A DNA stretch of 64,000 nt, taken from the NCBI RefSeq assembly GCF_024323335.1, contig NC_066584.1, positions 268,142,344-268,206,343 on the forward strand, in the 5' to 3' direction. This document shows positions 11,026 to 24,115 of this stretch, piece by piece. The DNA comes from Lathyrus oleraceus (taxonomy: Eukaryota; Streptophyta; Magnoliopsida; Fabales; Fabaceae). A program made the translations under genes and the position numbers. The notes below the pieces were generated by a model. The model was not told the origin of the DNA. It did no database searches and worked only from the letters and a program-made list of their open reading frames with translations. How positions within the stretch are numbered: position 1 is the first letter of the stretch; each line of letters starts with the position of its first letter.

Positions 11026-14000
11026 ATTCTAGCCGGAGAATTGAAGTTTAGAAATCTTCATCTCGACGCGGTAGAATGGGCTTAAATAACAGTAATGAGA
11101 CAAATTTTGGTCCCTAAGAGACCTCATGATGCAAATGTATGTATGCAAAAGACACAAATTCTGCGGGGAATATGATTCACACAGAAGAAAAGACGATCCA
11201 TCGGAGTAATACACTCACCAGGAACAGAGACTCTAACAGGACTCTAGTTGGGGATAGTAAGAAAAAGAAATGCGTGAACAAGACACGACTCTGATTAGGG
11301 AAAAGGAAACAGACTGGGGACCTCACTGGGGAGTGAAAGACTCACACTGGGGAAAAGAAAAATCCCAAAGGAATAACATCCATTGGAGAGACACAAGCTG
11401 ACTCCTGGGAAGAAGCAACAGGAACTCCACTGGGGAAACACCAAAGAAAGAGGTGTTACCGGTATAAGGGTAACAAACTCAGGAAGAATGAGTATCTAAG
11501 ACCGGGTATAAGGGTGAGAGATATCAATCAACCAACATCTGAGAAAGACCTGGAAAAAGTACATAAACTCAGGAAAATCTGACTCCACAGGGGGACCGAG
11601 GTCATAATAGGGAGCAGAAAGGAAGGAACACCAAGGATACCGGGTTGTAGGTATGTAACAGGTGACCGACCAAAGACGTGAATTGGTGTGTGTTCCAAAA
11701 CACTCATCATCCTGAAGAGAGCGAAAGCAAACTTGTTTATAGGATGGATATTTGATTCTGTAAAGAATGCAAATCTTACTCAGTTGGGGAAACAAACAAA
11801 GTGTTCGACAAGAGAGTGCATGAGATATATTATCTATAGCCGTCAAAACGTAGATAATGTACTCGCATGGAAAGTTATCCTGAACCGGGTTGGTGGTTGT
11901 TTATAGGATAAAATCCGAAATCGTGAATTGGTTTGTGTTCCAAAACACTCATCATCCTGAAGAAAGCTAGAACAGCAGACTCGTTTATAGGATGGATGTT
12001 CGATTCCACAAGGAATACGAACCTTACTCTGCGGAGAAAAAACAATCAAAAGATTGACCCAAGAGCGAACGAGATATAATATCCATTACCGGCAGACCGT
12101 GGATAGTATACTCAAAAGGAAAATTATCCTGAACCGGGTTGTAGGTTGTTTATAGGATAAAATCCGAAGACGTGAATTGGTTTGTGTTCCAAAACACTCA
12201 TCATCCTGAAGAAAGCTAGAACAGCAGACTTGTTTATAGGATGGATATTCGATTCCACAAGGAATACGAACCTTACTCTGCGGAGAAAATAATCAAAAGA
12301 TTGACCCAAGAGTGAACGAGATATAATATCCATTACCGTCAGAACGTGGATAGAATACTCACAAAGGAAGATTATCCTGAACCGGGTTGTAGGTTGTTTA
12401 TAGGATAAAATCCGAAGACGTGAATTGGTTTGTGTTCCAAAACACTCATCATCCTGAAGAAAGCTAGAACAGCAGACTTGTTTATAGGATGGATATTCGA
12501 TTCTACAAAGAATACGAATCTTGCTCAGCTGGGGAAAATCAACAAAGGATTCCAACTAAAGAGCGCATGAGACATATTATTCATTACCGGCAGACCGTGA
12601 ATAATATACTCGAAAGGAAAAGACACCAGAGATACCGAAGTATATAATAGGTGACTAACCAAAAAGAGAGACAATCGATACCAAGCATCCGGGTAAACGA
12701 AAGACAACTCAAAGGGATAAATTGCAAGCATCCGGCAATTATCCGACAACAAAGAAATATTCGATTCCACAAAGGGAAATAACGAACCTTACTCGACTAG
12801 GGAAACACAAAAGGCTTTGACTGAAGAGTGCATGAGATATATTATTCATAGCCGTCAAAACGTGAATAATAACCTCGCATGGTAGATTATCCTGAACCGG
12901 GTTGTAGGTTGTTTATAGGATAAAATCCGAAAAGAAAGGCATCGGGATACCAAACTAGGTATATAATGATGACCAATCAAGAGGAGCAACAAACATTACC
13001 AACAAGAGGGTAAATGAAAGGCAATCTGCTGAGGATGCACTGATGAAAATCAATGATCCGGGGAACATAATCACTGACAAAGGTGAAAGGACCCGCTGGG
13101 GATAAAATTGCTAGCATACAGCAATTATCCACAAAAGATTTGCTGGGGATATAAGTGCTGATCTGAGCAACTTATCCAAGCAAAGGAAAATCGACATCAA
13201 GAACTAGATGGAGATAACCACAAGGGGGAAATTGTCATCGGTTGGGATGAACAACAAAGTTAACTCTGCAAGTGGAGAGAACGGGGTTTACAACTACCGG
13301 TTTGTAGGTAGAAAAACCGCAAAGATAGGACTTACGACTGCTGGTTTGTAGGCAGCGGGCCAAAAGGGTGGAGGTGACCACAAAATTAGGGTTTACATCT
13401 ACCGAATACGGGGTAGAAGACCAACAACTCCGCGTGGGGATAGAATAAATCACAAATCCACACAGGAAACCAAGATAGGGTTTATAACAAACCACAAACT
13501 GCTGAAGAGCAGGAAAATAGGATTTACAACTACCGACTGTTAGGTAGAAAACTAACAAATCTGGCTGGGGAATAAAAGGTGTATAACCACAAATTCCGCC
13601 AAGAAACCAGGAAAAATAGGACTTATAACTACCGGTATGAGGGTAGAGGCCCGAAAATTCCGCTGGGGAACAACCCACTGGGAAGCACAAGACTTTTGAC
13701 AAATAGCCATTTCGGGAATGATCCGAAAAGACAGACTGAATCAAGACATGTCCTAATGAGGATATAACTCAAATAGGAACATCCATCCCAATATATGTGT
13801 TGGGAGGAAATGGAAGAAACCGTCATCCACGAGGATATATCTCAGTGGGGAACTGCAGAAGGAAAGACAAACATTTTCTGCTTATGGGGTTGACTCTATA
13901 TGGAGAGATTTTAAACACCCAACATCTGCTTGGGGAGGATCTGTAAAGAGATCTGTATCACCCGAAAGCAGGAGACACAACAAACGAAGGATATATGGCA

Positions 14001-15975
14001 AGGAATGCAACATGAATATCTGAATGTTTATGAGTATGCATGAATATGCGTGATTTATGTTTGATGAATGCTGACAAAGCAGACAGTTCTAACACAAACA
14101 GGTCCAGGAATCGGACGTCCGGTATTATACTTCCAGGGGAAAAACCAAATGGAGAGCCAATCTGCGGAGATCTATATGCTGAGAAGCAAAGATCTGCGGG
14201 TACTGCTGAAGAAGCAGAGGGTTAGAGATATCAGGGAACAATCCAATCAGGGTACAGAAAGTCACAACGGGCAAGAGCGACCACCAAGACGAATCTGTAG
14301 GGGAACAAGAGAAGTCCCAAAGTATCCGCAGGGGATCCCAATGTCAACTGAGAAACAAAAAGGTGCATTGCACAAGCACGAACTGCTGTAGAAGCAAATC
14401 CACAAAGCTCCACTAGGGAACAACCCACTGAGGGAGAATGATATCATCCAAATAGAATCTAACCGCATAAGCAACTCTACTGGGGAAAACTATCGGCTAC
14501 TCTCTTGGGGAACAAACCAACTGAGGGAGGACAGATCAAACAAGTAGATTCTGCAACGAACCACTCCACTTGGGGAGAATATGCATAGCAAACTGATCAC
14601 GACGAGTAGATTCTGCGATATAAGCCACTCTACTGGGGATCACAAACAGTCAGGAAACCAATCCGTTCACTGGAGGCCAAAGCCATCACCCGACCATACT
14701 GGGGATTGAAGGAGTATTCAACAGGCAAAACTGCCACAACAAACACTCTGCAGACTAGGCTGAGGAGAAGATGGATGCAATACGGGGATATCAACCCGAA
14801 TCAACCACTGAGTAGGAAAATAAATCCTGCTCTGCTGAAGAGAAAAACTCTGATGGAGAGATAGCAACAATTCCGCAGACGACTTCGCCGGGGAAAAAGG
14901 TAAAAAACCGGGTATCAAACCACTGACTTACCGAGTCTTCAAAAAGAAAGCGATCATGCTGAGGAAACAGACAACTCCGCTGGCAACTGCACTGGGAAGA
15001 ATGACAACAACTCTGCTCGCGACTCCGATGAGGATATCAACAACAGCTCTACTCACGACTGTGATGAAGAGACAAATAAAGTCTGGGGCAGACGACCCAC
15101 TGGAGAAAGTGACGGGCACCAAGATGATAAACCATCAACCGCCGAAACTCACAAGGAAACACCCATGCTGGGGAAAACTGTTGCTGGAGAAAACGAAGTC
15201 CTCAACAACACTCTGCTTGCGACTATACTGGGGAACAACCCCAACAACAATTCTGTTTGAGGAACAACCTCAACAAAGATCTGAAGAAAGAAGATACAAC
15301 CAAACCAGGAATATGAACAAATGGCTTACCTGTTGGAAATCATGCCACCCTCGGGAGAGCACTGAGATATTCTTGAGTATCCTTTCAATCTTGTGAATGT
15401 TCACTTCATTTAAAACAATATTTTGAAAAATTTGATTTGTTTAAAACAATGATATTTTATCAACTTAAAACATGCAAAACATTTGTTGAATTGAAACAAA
15501 TAAGAGTGCAAATAATTGGATAAAAAGCTCAAATTGATTTGATGGAATGGTAGCCTGCAAATGGCAAGACCCCATAGATCTGTACAAATTTGAAATCAGT
15601 GATATATATTGGAAGAGGGCTACATTGAACATAATGATCCTTTCTCTACCAATTTGAATCTCGATGTATTCGAAGCTTCAGTTGATGACGAATCGAGAAT
15701 CTTCTGACGAAATGACGACTGATGAACCAGAAAGTCTTGTCAGGATGCAGTTACTTGCCAAATCCCTAATTTTTGCCTAGATTGCCCCAGGGTGAGGTAC
15801 TCAATCTAGCGGGATGCAAATTCTCTTTTTTTCAAGTCTCTAATTTTTGCCTGGATTACCCTTGCGGGTTCTCCACCGAGACGCTCATTTTTGCCTAAGC
15901 CGCCCTTTCGGGTTTTCAACTTAGCGAGCTATTCTGTTTTTTCCATTTGCATATACTTCTTTTTTTTTTTTTTTT
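11026..15975 (-). other. E2 3' UTR, repeat-rich, non-coding
   Basis: This is 4.9 kb between the integrase stop and the PPT. It contains the 248-bp tandem block (11640..12940) and, from about 13050 to 15250, many dispersed short motifs of the type 'ctggggaaca', 'accggtttgtaggtag' and 'tccgctgggga' without a fixed period. The same motif types, reverse complemented ('tccccagtag', 'ccagtaaccggtag'), fill the E3 3' UTR. Open frames such as 13235..13744 and 14956..15396 lie inside these repeats and look fortuitous. Positions 15380..15600 are A/T-rich with nothing recognisable. Confidence 0.7.
11640..12940. repeat. About 248-bp tandem repeat, 4-5 copies, E2 3' UTR
   Basis: The anchor 'cctgaaccgggtt' is at 11879, 12128, 12376 and 12891. 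Its spacings are 249, 248 and 515 bp, the last being two units with a degenerate middle one. Each unit also has 'ccaaaacactcatcatcctgaag', 'ttataggatggat' and 'gagatataatatcc'. Units 2 and 3 are the most alike. It explains the serial short - strand frames in this interval. Confidence 0.88.
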
Positions 15976-16310
15976 TTAGGCAAAGTATCTCTTGACTGCA
16001 TCTGAATTCACAGGACGAGTGAAATCCTCCCCATCCATTGTTGTAAGCATTAAAGCACCGCCTGAAAAGGCTCTCTTAACAACATATGGACCCTCGTAGT
16101 TTGGAGTCCACTTGCCCCTAGAATCGGGCGCGAAAGACAAAACTTTCTTGAGCACGAGGTCACCTTCTCGGAACACACGAGGCTTGACCTTCTTATCGAA
16201 TGCTTTCTTCATTCTCTGCTGATATAACTGACCATGACACATGGCAGTTAATCGCTTCTTTCGATCAGATTCAGTTGGTCATAACGACTTTGAATCCATT
16301 CAGCATCAGT
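15976..16310 (-). pseudogene. Integrase C-terminal remnant (E2)
   Basis: On the - strand, 16242..15976 reads an uninterrupted 88-codon frame containing the integrase tail: KKAFDKKVKPRVFREGDLVL, then PNYEGPYVVKRAFSGGALML, ending DAVKRYFA. Upstream to about 16310 the sequence still matches the family (SRYDQLNLIE), but a frameshift near 16255 separates the two parts. Nothing of the catalytic core is present. The left boundary at about 16310 is the 3' breakpoint of the large internal deletion. The ATG at 16242 is an internal Met of the original polyprotein, so I regard this as a remnant and not a gene. Confidence 0.85.
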
Positions 16311-16450
16311 CAACTAGGGACTTGAGGGTATAATTTTTCTTTTTCTTTTGCAGAAAATTTTGAAAAAAAATTTCCTGATTTTTGATTTTTCTTCTTTTTT
16401 TTCACCCTCTTTTTTTTTTTTTTTTTTTTTTTACATTTGTAATGCCCCAG
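16311..16450. other. Deletion junction with poly-T tracts (E2)
   Basis: A low-complexity stretch of T and CTTTTT runs (longest at about 16411..16432) joins the protease-RT spacer remnant to the integrase tail. On the coding strand these are A-runs. The whole RT-RNase H-integrase core that separates these parts in E3 (about 29000..31900) is absent. Confidence 0.65.
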
Positions 16451-17129
16451 TTTGACTGTTTTGCTGATTTTCGTGATACAGCTGAATGAGCTCCTTTTGT
16501 GCCCAAGAAGTCGGGTAATCTCATCAGGAATCCCCTTCAACATCATCTTCCTCTGCCTCAAATACAAAGAATTCAAGATTGGGAGATGGCGTTGGATCAT
16601 TATGTTCAATGGGTTTAGAAATCCCTGCATAATGATTCTGGATAATAAAAAGCTTTTGAATTTAAACAAGCAAATCATTTATGCAGATGAAAAGATTGCT
16701 TTCTTGTTTTTCAGGGTTTTTTGTGATCACTGATTTCATGCAGAAAAGCAAAAAGTGAAAACAAATGGAAAAACAAATGTTTAACAATGCATTAATTGAA
16801 TGAAAATATCATTGTATTAAATGCTGCCAAAAATGTCATCACTTCTCCTTTTGGCATGGGAGAAGGGTTTCAAACAAAATGAACAAATACTCTGATCTAT
16901 GGATGACTGTAGGAACATCCACAGCGACCCAATTGTGGCAGACACCACCAGGTATGATGAAATTGTTCGGATCTTCTGCATCCTCTTCAAAGATAGCAGC
17001 AGCTTCCTCTTCTTCAGGTTGATCAGCATGGATGAATCCTCCACTTGTGAACAAACCTTGCTCATTGCACGCCCCAGAACAGTAGCCAATGCCAACCCGG
17101 GATTGGTTAACCAGGAATAAATCCATCAA
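16451..17129 (-). pseudogene. Protease-RT spacer remnant (E2)
   Basis: On the - strand, 17129..16839 includes SGGFIHADQP, an acidic run (PEEEEAAAIFEEDAEDPNN) and CHNWVAVDVPTVIHRSEY. The corresponding E3 segment reads SGGSIFGNDQ, an acidic run and CNNWVAVDVPINVHRSK (about 28376..28540). Further on, 16640..16460 matches, in shifting frames, the E3 stretch with IEYNDPT and an acidic DELSRLIEHEEKAIQ-like segment (about 28795..28960). The function of this linker is unknown. The frames are disrupted, and the neighbouring RT is missing. Confidence 0.75.
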
Positions 17130-17289
17130 CAGTACTTAGTCTGGAAAAATCCTCCTCGAGTTCACAATTCTCTTGCTCAGGATGATCCATCAATCTGGCA
17201 GAATCGGCTCTGGTATAGTACCGGCGAAGTGCGTCTTCAAAATAAATGAAGATCGCAGGGTCAGACCACAGGACGGGAAACTGGAACAA
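17107..17289 (-). pseudogene. Unassigned open frame upstream of the spacer remnant (E2)
   Basis: A 60-codon - strand frame contains ALRRYYTRADSARLMDHPEQ followed by an acidic stretch. I do not recognise it. It overlaps the start of the spacer remnant in another frame and may be degraded gag-pol linker. The gag and protease expected upstream are absent. Confidence 0.35.
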
Positions 17290-18456
17290 AACACCCGCTT
17301 ATGCAAATGATGCATGAAGTGTTTGTACATATGCTTTGTTTTTTACTTCAAAGGAACTCGAGGGTTTTATTTGCAAACTTTGAAATATTTAAGCCTTTTG
17401 ATCATATATGAGAATATCTCATCAGATATATCAGGTGAAAAAATTTTCCCGGTTTTTTCATGTTTGAGAATTTTTGCAAATAAACTCCTTTGAGTTCCTT
17501 GAAAATTTTCTTTTTTCTGATGATATGGATGCAGATGAATGCATGAATGCATGAATGCAACAATCACACTCAAGGATCAAGCAAGTCACACCAAACAAAG
17601 GTCGTGGGAAAGCTCTATGTATCCCTAATATCAATCATCCATTTTGGTGGATTTAGGTTTTCACCTTATCGACACCCAAGTTCCATTGATATTAACGGTA
17701 CATGAACCGGTTCGGACATCCTTAATATCAACCAGCCGCTTTGGTGGATTTTAGGTTTTACACCTGATCCGGGATCCATTGATATTAACGGTGTCTGAAC
17801 GACTCAACCATGAATCACGGGTTTGCTGAGAGTCACGAGCATGGAGTCTCGGTTAAGAACCACCCAAAGGGAGTGTACTAGGGTTTAAACCTGCCAGACA
17901 TGTTCTATCAGAGGTTCCCATAATCATCGTTCCATCTTTCGAATATTATCGGAGGAACGAATACTCGTATTCCAAGAATATTCTCAAGAGAAACTCTTAT
18001 GAGTGTAGTATCGCGTAACAATCGTATCAGAACTGACATCTGAACGACCTCCGCACTACGGTCCTAAAAATAGGCCAAGATGGGTTTGGTAAACTACGGT
18101 TCTTGGCTTCTGCGGAACATGATTGAAAGAATAATGCCTAACCACAAATAACTTGTGTGACATTATTAATCCAACATGACCTCCACCAAGTGAATGGGCT
18201 CGCAAGTCAACTGGCTAAGGAATACTCCACACCAGTCAACAAGACTATGCCATTCTCCTATCCTAGAGTGCACTCGAGTTCGGGTACAGAACTCATCTCA
18301 CAGATCACCAAAGCAAACAACAATTGTATATCAAGCAATTCAAGCATTACAATCAATACAGTCATCCCAAATGGTACAAAAATATGTCATATAACAAATA
18401 ATAATATATCACACAACAAGGGTGAAAAGTAGGCAATACCACCAAGGATCGATCTC
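17290..18456 (-). other. E2 5' UTR
   Basis: This non-coding leader lies between the PBS and the polyprotein remnants. It includes a two-copy repeat of about 110 bp (17610..17710 and 17722..17800) with 'tggtggatttaggttt' and 'ccattgatattaacggt', and around it short inverted 'taatatca/tgatatta' motifs. I see no coding sequence. The small frames at 18157..18432 have no recognisable similarity. Confidence 0.6.
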
Positions 18457-18474
18457 TCCCCAGCAGAGTCGCCA
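18457..18474 (-). other. Primer binding site of E2 (tRNA-Arg type)
   Basis: On the - strand TGGCGACTCTGCTGGGGA lies 6 nt after the end of the 5' LTR. Ogre elements are known to use a tRNA-Arg primer with this type of TGGCGACTC...GGGGA site. It fixes 18481..24115 as the 5' LTR. Confidence 0.85.
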
Positions 18475-18480
18475 CTTTTC

Positions 18481-21400
18481 TGTAGCGGTGTATTCGTCGC
18501 TATATGATTTATCGATTAAACCATAAGCAAGAGATACAATGAATTTTCGAGTCGCCACCGCACTTTTATTTATCCAAAGGACTGGCGAAAAAGCGAACAA
18601 AAGCCTAAGAAGTTTTACATGTAGAAAACTAATAAAAAGATCAGAGAGTCTGGGTAAGGGGTAAATTACGCAATGGGAAGGTGTTAGGCACCCATCACGT
18701 CCTAGGTACTCCTAGGGAGCCCTTTTCACACTTGTTGTACTAAATTGTTATTTGTTTTTGACATAAATATTGTGCAAACATGATTGGGATGATGAGAAAA
18801 GAATATACAATTTTTATTGGGTTTGAACGGATGAACCCGTTGCCTACGTACCTTCCGTCAAAGGTAAGGATCAAAACGCCGTAGTTCGGCTAAAAGATTT
18901 CCAAAAGTTGGTGGATTCAATTTTAAACAATAGCACTGAGGCTCTTCATTATCAATGGGAGAAAACTCGACCAAGACCAACATCCACCATGCGAGGATAG
19001 CTTCGACGTACTAGAGGGGTTAACCCTGTTTTCAGTACGGAAGTCTTATAGTCGACTCACTAAGGATAAGGTGAGGTTTACATCAACCACAAAGATAATT
19101 GAAACCTATGGCTAATGCATGAAAAGATTAACAATGGACAAAGCCAAAACAAGTGAATGGGTGAAGTTAATTGATTGTGATTATGAAAATGGAGTCAAAG
19201 TATGATTAAGATTGATTTGAAAGAAGTATTATGAAATGAAGTTTGAAAAAAGTCAAGGACTTGGGTCCAGGTTTTTGATTTGAAAAGCATGAAAATGTTT
19301 GCACAATATCTATCTCAAGTTTGAAAGTAAAGTGTGAAAAGGTTTAGGACATAATGAGGATGAATGAATGAAGATGGATTGTAAAACTTCTTAGAAGGTT
19401 CACCTCTTGAAATCATATAGAAGATGATTCAAGTGTGTCCTTTGGAATGGACAATAAGCAATAATAAAGTAAGCAAACAAATGATACCGGATGCCACTCA
19501 ATGGTCTTACTCCAATCTCACAAACAAAAAAGCGGATACCGGATACCAATAAATGGATTTACACCAGTCTCCTAAAACAGAAATGGATATCAGAGGCCAC
19601 TCAATGGTCTTACACTAATCTCCTTAACAATGAAATGAAAAGAAAGTGGATACCGGATGCCAATCTGTCTGGACTTATACCAATCTCCAACAAAGGAAAC
19701 ATTTGGATATCAGATGCCAATCTATCTGGGCTTACTCTAACTTCCAACATATGCTCATAGGAATACAAATGCCAAATTACACGGACTTACAATTATATCC
19801 TCACATACAAACAAACAAAACAACTTATGATCACAGGAAAAGCAAATGCCAACTTACAGGGACTTATAATTGCATCCTCACATAAACAAACAGAAGCAAA
19901 ACATGGATGTCAGATGCCAATTTATCTGGGCTTACTCTGACCTACACAGTATGGTCCTAGGAATACAAATGCCACATCACAGGGACTTATAATTGCATCG
20001 TCACATACAACAAACAAATGCATCAAGCAAAGATAAGATGAGTGGCCAATGAAATGGTCTTACAACTCACTTCCATATCATGGAAACAATGGCCAAAGGA
20101 ATGGTCTTACAATTGTCCTCAATGGGTAAACAACAATGATATGATGTCACAAAGACAAATGAGATGATCATGCAATAATGAGAAATCAATGATGATAAAT
20201 GCATAGAGCATACAAGCAAACATGTGCATATGAAGATAAGCAATCAATGAAAGCATTCAGCACACACTATAACCAAACAAGGAGGCTCATACAAGAGGGT
20301 TAGGCATTGAAGCCAACTGGAATAGGTTCAATGGTGCTCTTAACCTTGCCATTGAGGGGCTAAGGTGAAGCAGATGAAAGGATATGAGGGGTGTGCCTCA
20401 TTGCTCTTATCCCTGATTAGGGAGAGCATTGAATATCAGAAGGTGTGGGAGTTCAGAAAGTAGGAACTCTCTCCACAGATTATTGACTCGATTGATCTTG
20501 GGTTTGGATCTCAATGCTACAACCATGTAATGGGAGCAAGGAGAAGACTCACAGAATAGTAGGAGATAGGTTGCTTATCTCTTTGATCTACCAATTGCCT
20601 TATTTAAAGGACTTTTCCTGCTTGGGACAAATATAAACACACACAAGCATTGCCTCTTAAGGAGGACTTCAGACAGTTGCCTGGCCAAATAACAGACCAG
20701 GTCTTCCAGACTACATGAAGAAAAGGGATTATACCTCAATGCAAATTGCTAAATAACAAAGCAAAGCAAGTTCAAAGAACTAAGCAACTAAAGGTACCTG
20801 AAATAGTCAAACAGAATCAGTACACAGTTCAAAAGTCAAAGCAAAAGGAAACAGAAGTCAACAATCAAATAGACAAATGTGCAAAGCACAAGACTCAAGT
20901 CATATGAGTCAAGCCACCTACAAAACAAAGAGGTTAGCTCATCATAAACAATCAAGCTCAATCAAGTTTGTATGATCTCTTTGGAACATTGTTGCTTAAC
21001 CTGAAAACATGAATTCAAACATAAGCAACAAGACCACTAGGACAAGCCTAGGGTCAAAAGAGGATGAGAAAGTCAAAACAGCAAGTGATATCCAATCAAA
21101 ATCAAGTTCAAACAATCAAGAAGCAAGCTCAATTGGTTTCATGTTCATATCATTCATCATCATGATTTCATAAGCAAAAGAAGTCCAAGCATGGCAAATG
21201 AAAGCTCATAGAAGTCAACAGCAAGACTCAATTCAAAACCAATCATAAACAATTCCAAAAATCATCAAATAATTCATGATCAATCATAATCCATAACATG
21301 ACATGCATATAAAATTTCAGCTCATTTGGATCATGGGAAGATGGTCAATGAAAATCAGAAAGGCAAGGCAAGTTTAAGCATGCTCAAAGAAGTCAACCAA

Positions 21401-24115
21401 ACATGTATCAACTTCAAAAAATCATAACTCAGTGATAACAAATGATAAATGAATGGTATCAACACCATGACAAAGCTTAAGATGTCTACTAATCACATGT
21501 CAAATTTCAAATTCATCCAATAAAGTATGAGAATTTCACAAATGAAATGGCAACATGTATCACACAAGTCAACATTTTGGTCAAACAGGGGAGAAAATCT
21601 CAAACAATTAGGAAATGCCACAAATAATTCCAAGAAAATTCACATGTAAACTAGACATCCAAGAGTAGGTTCATGCAAAAATTCAGATCAATTGGAGGTC
21701 AAGAAGCATGGTATCAAAAATCATGAAGTTGCACATCATTGGTGTGACACAAATTGTGACACCCTACTTCAAAAATTCATAACTCACAGTCCAGATAAGA
21801 TAAATTCACAAACTCTATACCAAAATCACCATGGATGAGTCTAGTTTATGCACAAAAATATTCAGGGTCATTGGATAATGTATCATCATTTCACAAAGGT
21901 TTTGGCAAAAGGTGCAAAATATGAGTACATGAACAAAACCCTAATACCATTAAAAATCTACTCATCCAAAAAATCAGCAAAAATCATGATAAAAAAATAG
22001 AGATCAAGCAGAACACAATGCAAAAATTCTCATGAAATTTGGAATTAAAATGAATGAGTTATGATTTTTGTAAGATGGAGCAATCAAATGAAATAAATAA
22101 ATAAAACAACATGGATTTAATGGAACATGGGGCACGGGAATGGCAAACTTGTAATAACTGGGAACTTAAACAAAATGGTGCGCAGCAATTAGAAGTCGTG
22201 GCACGCAGGGATTGGGCATGGCAATAACACAGTGTACAGCGGCATGCAAATACGTGAAAACCAAAATTCTGGAAATAATTTAGGGTTTTGTAACAGCAAC
22301 AGTGTACTTCATCTTCTCCATTCAATCGTGAAATTCAAAATGCCCAGAAATTGGAATCAAGCATGGCAATCGAAACATTAAACAAACCCTATCAACATCC
22401 TAACATCAAAAATCATGAAATCGAGCTAGCAATGGAAGAACTAAGCAAAACATCATTCACATGTGAATCTTTAAAACAACATAACTTGCTAAATACTTGA
22501 CCATTTTCAACCATTCAAAGCTCATAATGATCAGGGTAAAGAGATCTACACATTGCATACCATGATTTAGGAAATGAAGGAACTCGAAATCTTACCAAAA
22601 CTGATGCACAATGATGATTTGGATGTTATTTGGCGGTTCTGGTTCAAAACAGATGAGGTTCCAAGCTCCAAAAGGTGAATGGTTGAGATGCTTTGGCTCA
22701 GCAAGGCTTGAAAATGCTCAAATCGAAAATCACCATTGATATGTTCTTGAATAACAGTGCTGGAAAACTTGCTTACAGTGGAGATTTGAGGTTTGCAACA
22801 GCTCCAAAATGAGGATAAATGATGAAGTAAACAAGTAACAATCGTGTTTCTTTGAAAGTTTGAGCAGAAAATTTCCAAAGTGCAAAATGAATGTTTTAGA
22901 GAGAAATGGTTTTCTGTGTGTAATGAGGCTGCTGCTAGGGTTGGAATGGCAAAAAAAGATGTATATATACTTCTGTTTTGCATTGGCTAAGCATGTGTTA
23001 ATCATGATTTGCTAAAAATGACCATTTTGCTAATTGGAGCATTTTGGTTCTTATGGTGAGGTGTAGGGTGCTGGCTGCGAAATTGGGCTTGCAAACATGA
23101 CCAAAACAACATTTCAGAACATTCCCAAATGGCCAAAAGTGTTAGAAATGCCTAATTCAAAAACTCAATTTTTCACTACACTTGAAATTAATTAAGACAA
23201 GTCCAAAAAGGCCATTTTGAATGGTGACGTTTTGATGCATGATGATGACATTTTTGGAAAGAGGGGATCAAATATGACTTGTAGGAAAAAACCCCACCAA
23301 ATTTGGCCAAATGGTTTGAGAGATATGGCCTTTTGAAGTTCACAAATTTTTGAAAATGAATTGATCATATCTTGCAAACCATACATGTGAATTGAGTGTT
23401 CTTGGACTTTTTGGAAATGGGAGAACAAGATCTTCAACTTACATGTTGGGCAAAAAATCATTTGAAGCTTGTATCATGATGTAAGTTTAGGATCAACAAG
23501 TTTCCATTTTTGGCAAATTTGAATTACAGGTCAACTTTCTATTTTTGGAAATTTTCTGTTTGACTTCAAATTCTTCCATGATGATGTTTGACATGATATA
23601 TGAGGCCTATATGGACATGAATGAGCTCCTTCAAACCAATTCCCACCATCAAATCACTGATTAAATCCACAGTTGACCAAGTTTGACTTTTCTAGGGTTT
23701 TGCATGACTGAAGCATGTTCTGATGAATTCCAAACCCTAATTCCTTGAGACCTTGATTCCAAATGATATCACAACATATATGAACTCTTGATTATTGATC
23801 ATGGTGCCCAAATTCTGCAAGAATGGCCACCATCCACTGCAATGACTGACTTTGACTGATTTTGACCTAATTGGCTGATGATTGCTTCAGCTGCAAGTAA
23901 CATGGTTAGATGACAATATTTTTGTACTTTTTGGGTTGATAAACAAATGAAAAGCAAAGATATACAAATGCAAAGCATGCTTGGTGATCAAGAACCACAC
24001 TCACAAGGCAAACCACCCACTAGGAGGGAAACTAGGGCATGCATTGATCCTTGAGGCCATGATATGATATAATATGGGCCATGAGGGATCTTAGGGCCAA
24101 AATTGGGGTCTTACA
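18481..24115 (-). repeat. E2 5' LTR
   Basis: This 5635-bp LTR starts TGTAAGACCCC at 24115 (- strand) and ends CCGCTACA at 18481, with the PBS next to it. By eye it differs from the 3' LTR at about 43 positions, all substitutions. At commonly used plant LTR rates that is a few hundred thousand years. It contains the minisatellite at about 19486..20010. Confidence 0.95.
22962..22969 (-). promoter_or_regulatory. Candidate TATA box, E2 5' LTR
   Basis: TATATATA on the - strand lies about 1.15 kb downstream of the LTR start. It would drive the genomic transcript of E2. The motif is conserved in the 3' LTR. Confidence 0.5.

Larger units (their letters stand above)
5372..24115 (-). mobile_element. 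E2: complete but non-autonomous Ogre-type element, 18.7 kb
   Basis: The element is bounded by two direct LTRs of 5635 bp each (5372..11006 and 18481..24115) and flanked by a near-perfect 5-bp target duplication. Read on the - strand, the order is 5' LTR (starting TGTAAGACC at 24115), PBS, 5' UTR, a protease-RT spacer fragment, the integrase C-terminus, a repeat-rich 3' UTR, PPT and 3' LTR. I see no gag, protease, RT, RNase H or integrase core. I counted about 43 mismatches between the LTRs (about 0.76%), so the insertion is young. It is inserted in the 3' LTR of E1. Movement would need proteins supplied by another element. Confidence 0.92.

Noticed and set aside
12124..12555. 143-aa - strand frame in E2
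   Set aside because: It crosses two units of the 248-bp tandem repeat. The encoded segment repeats with the DNA unit.
13235..15396. 169-aa, 107-aa and 146-aa frames in the E2 3' UTR
   Set aside because: They lie on both strands over low-order 'ctgggga' and 'ccggt' repeats, with no recognisable domain and no relation to gag or pol.
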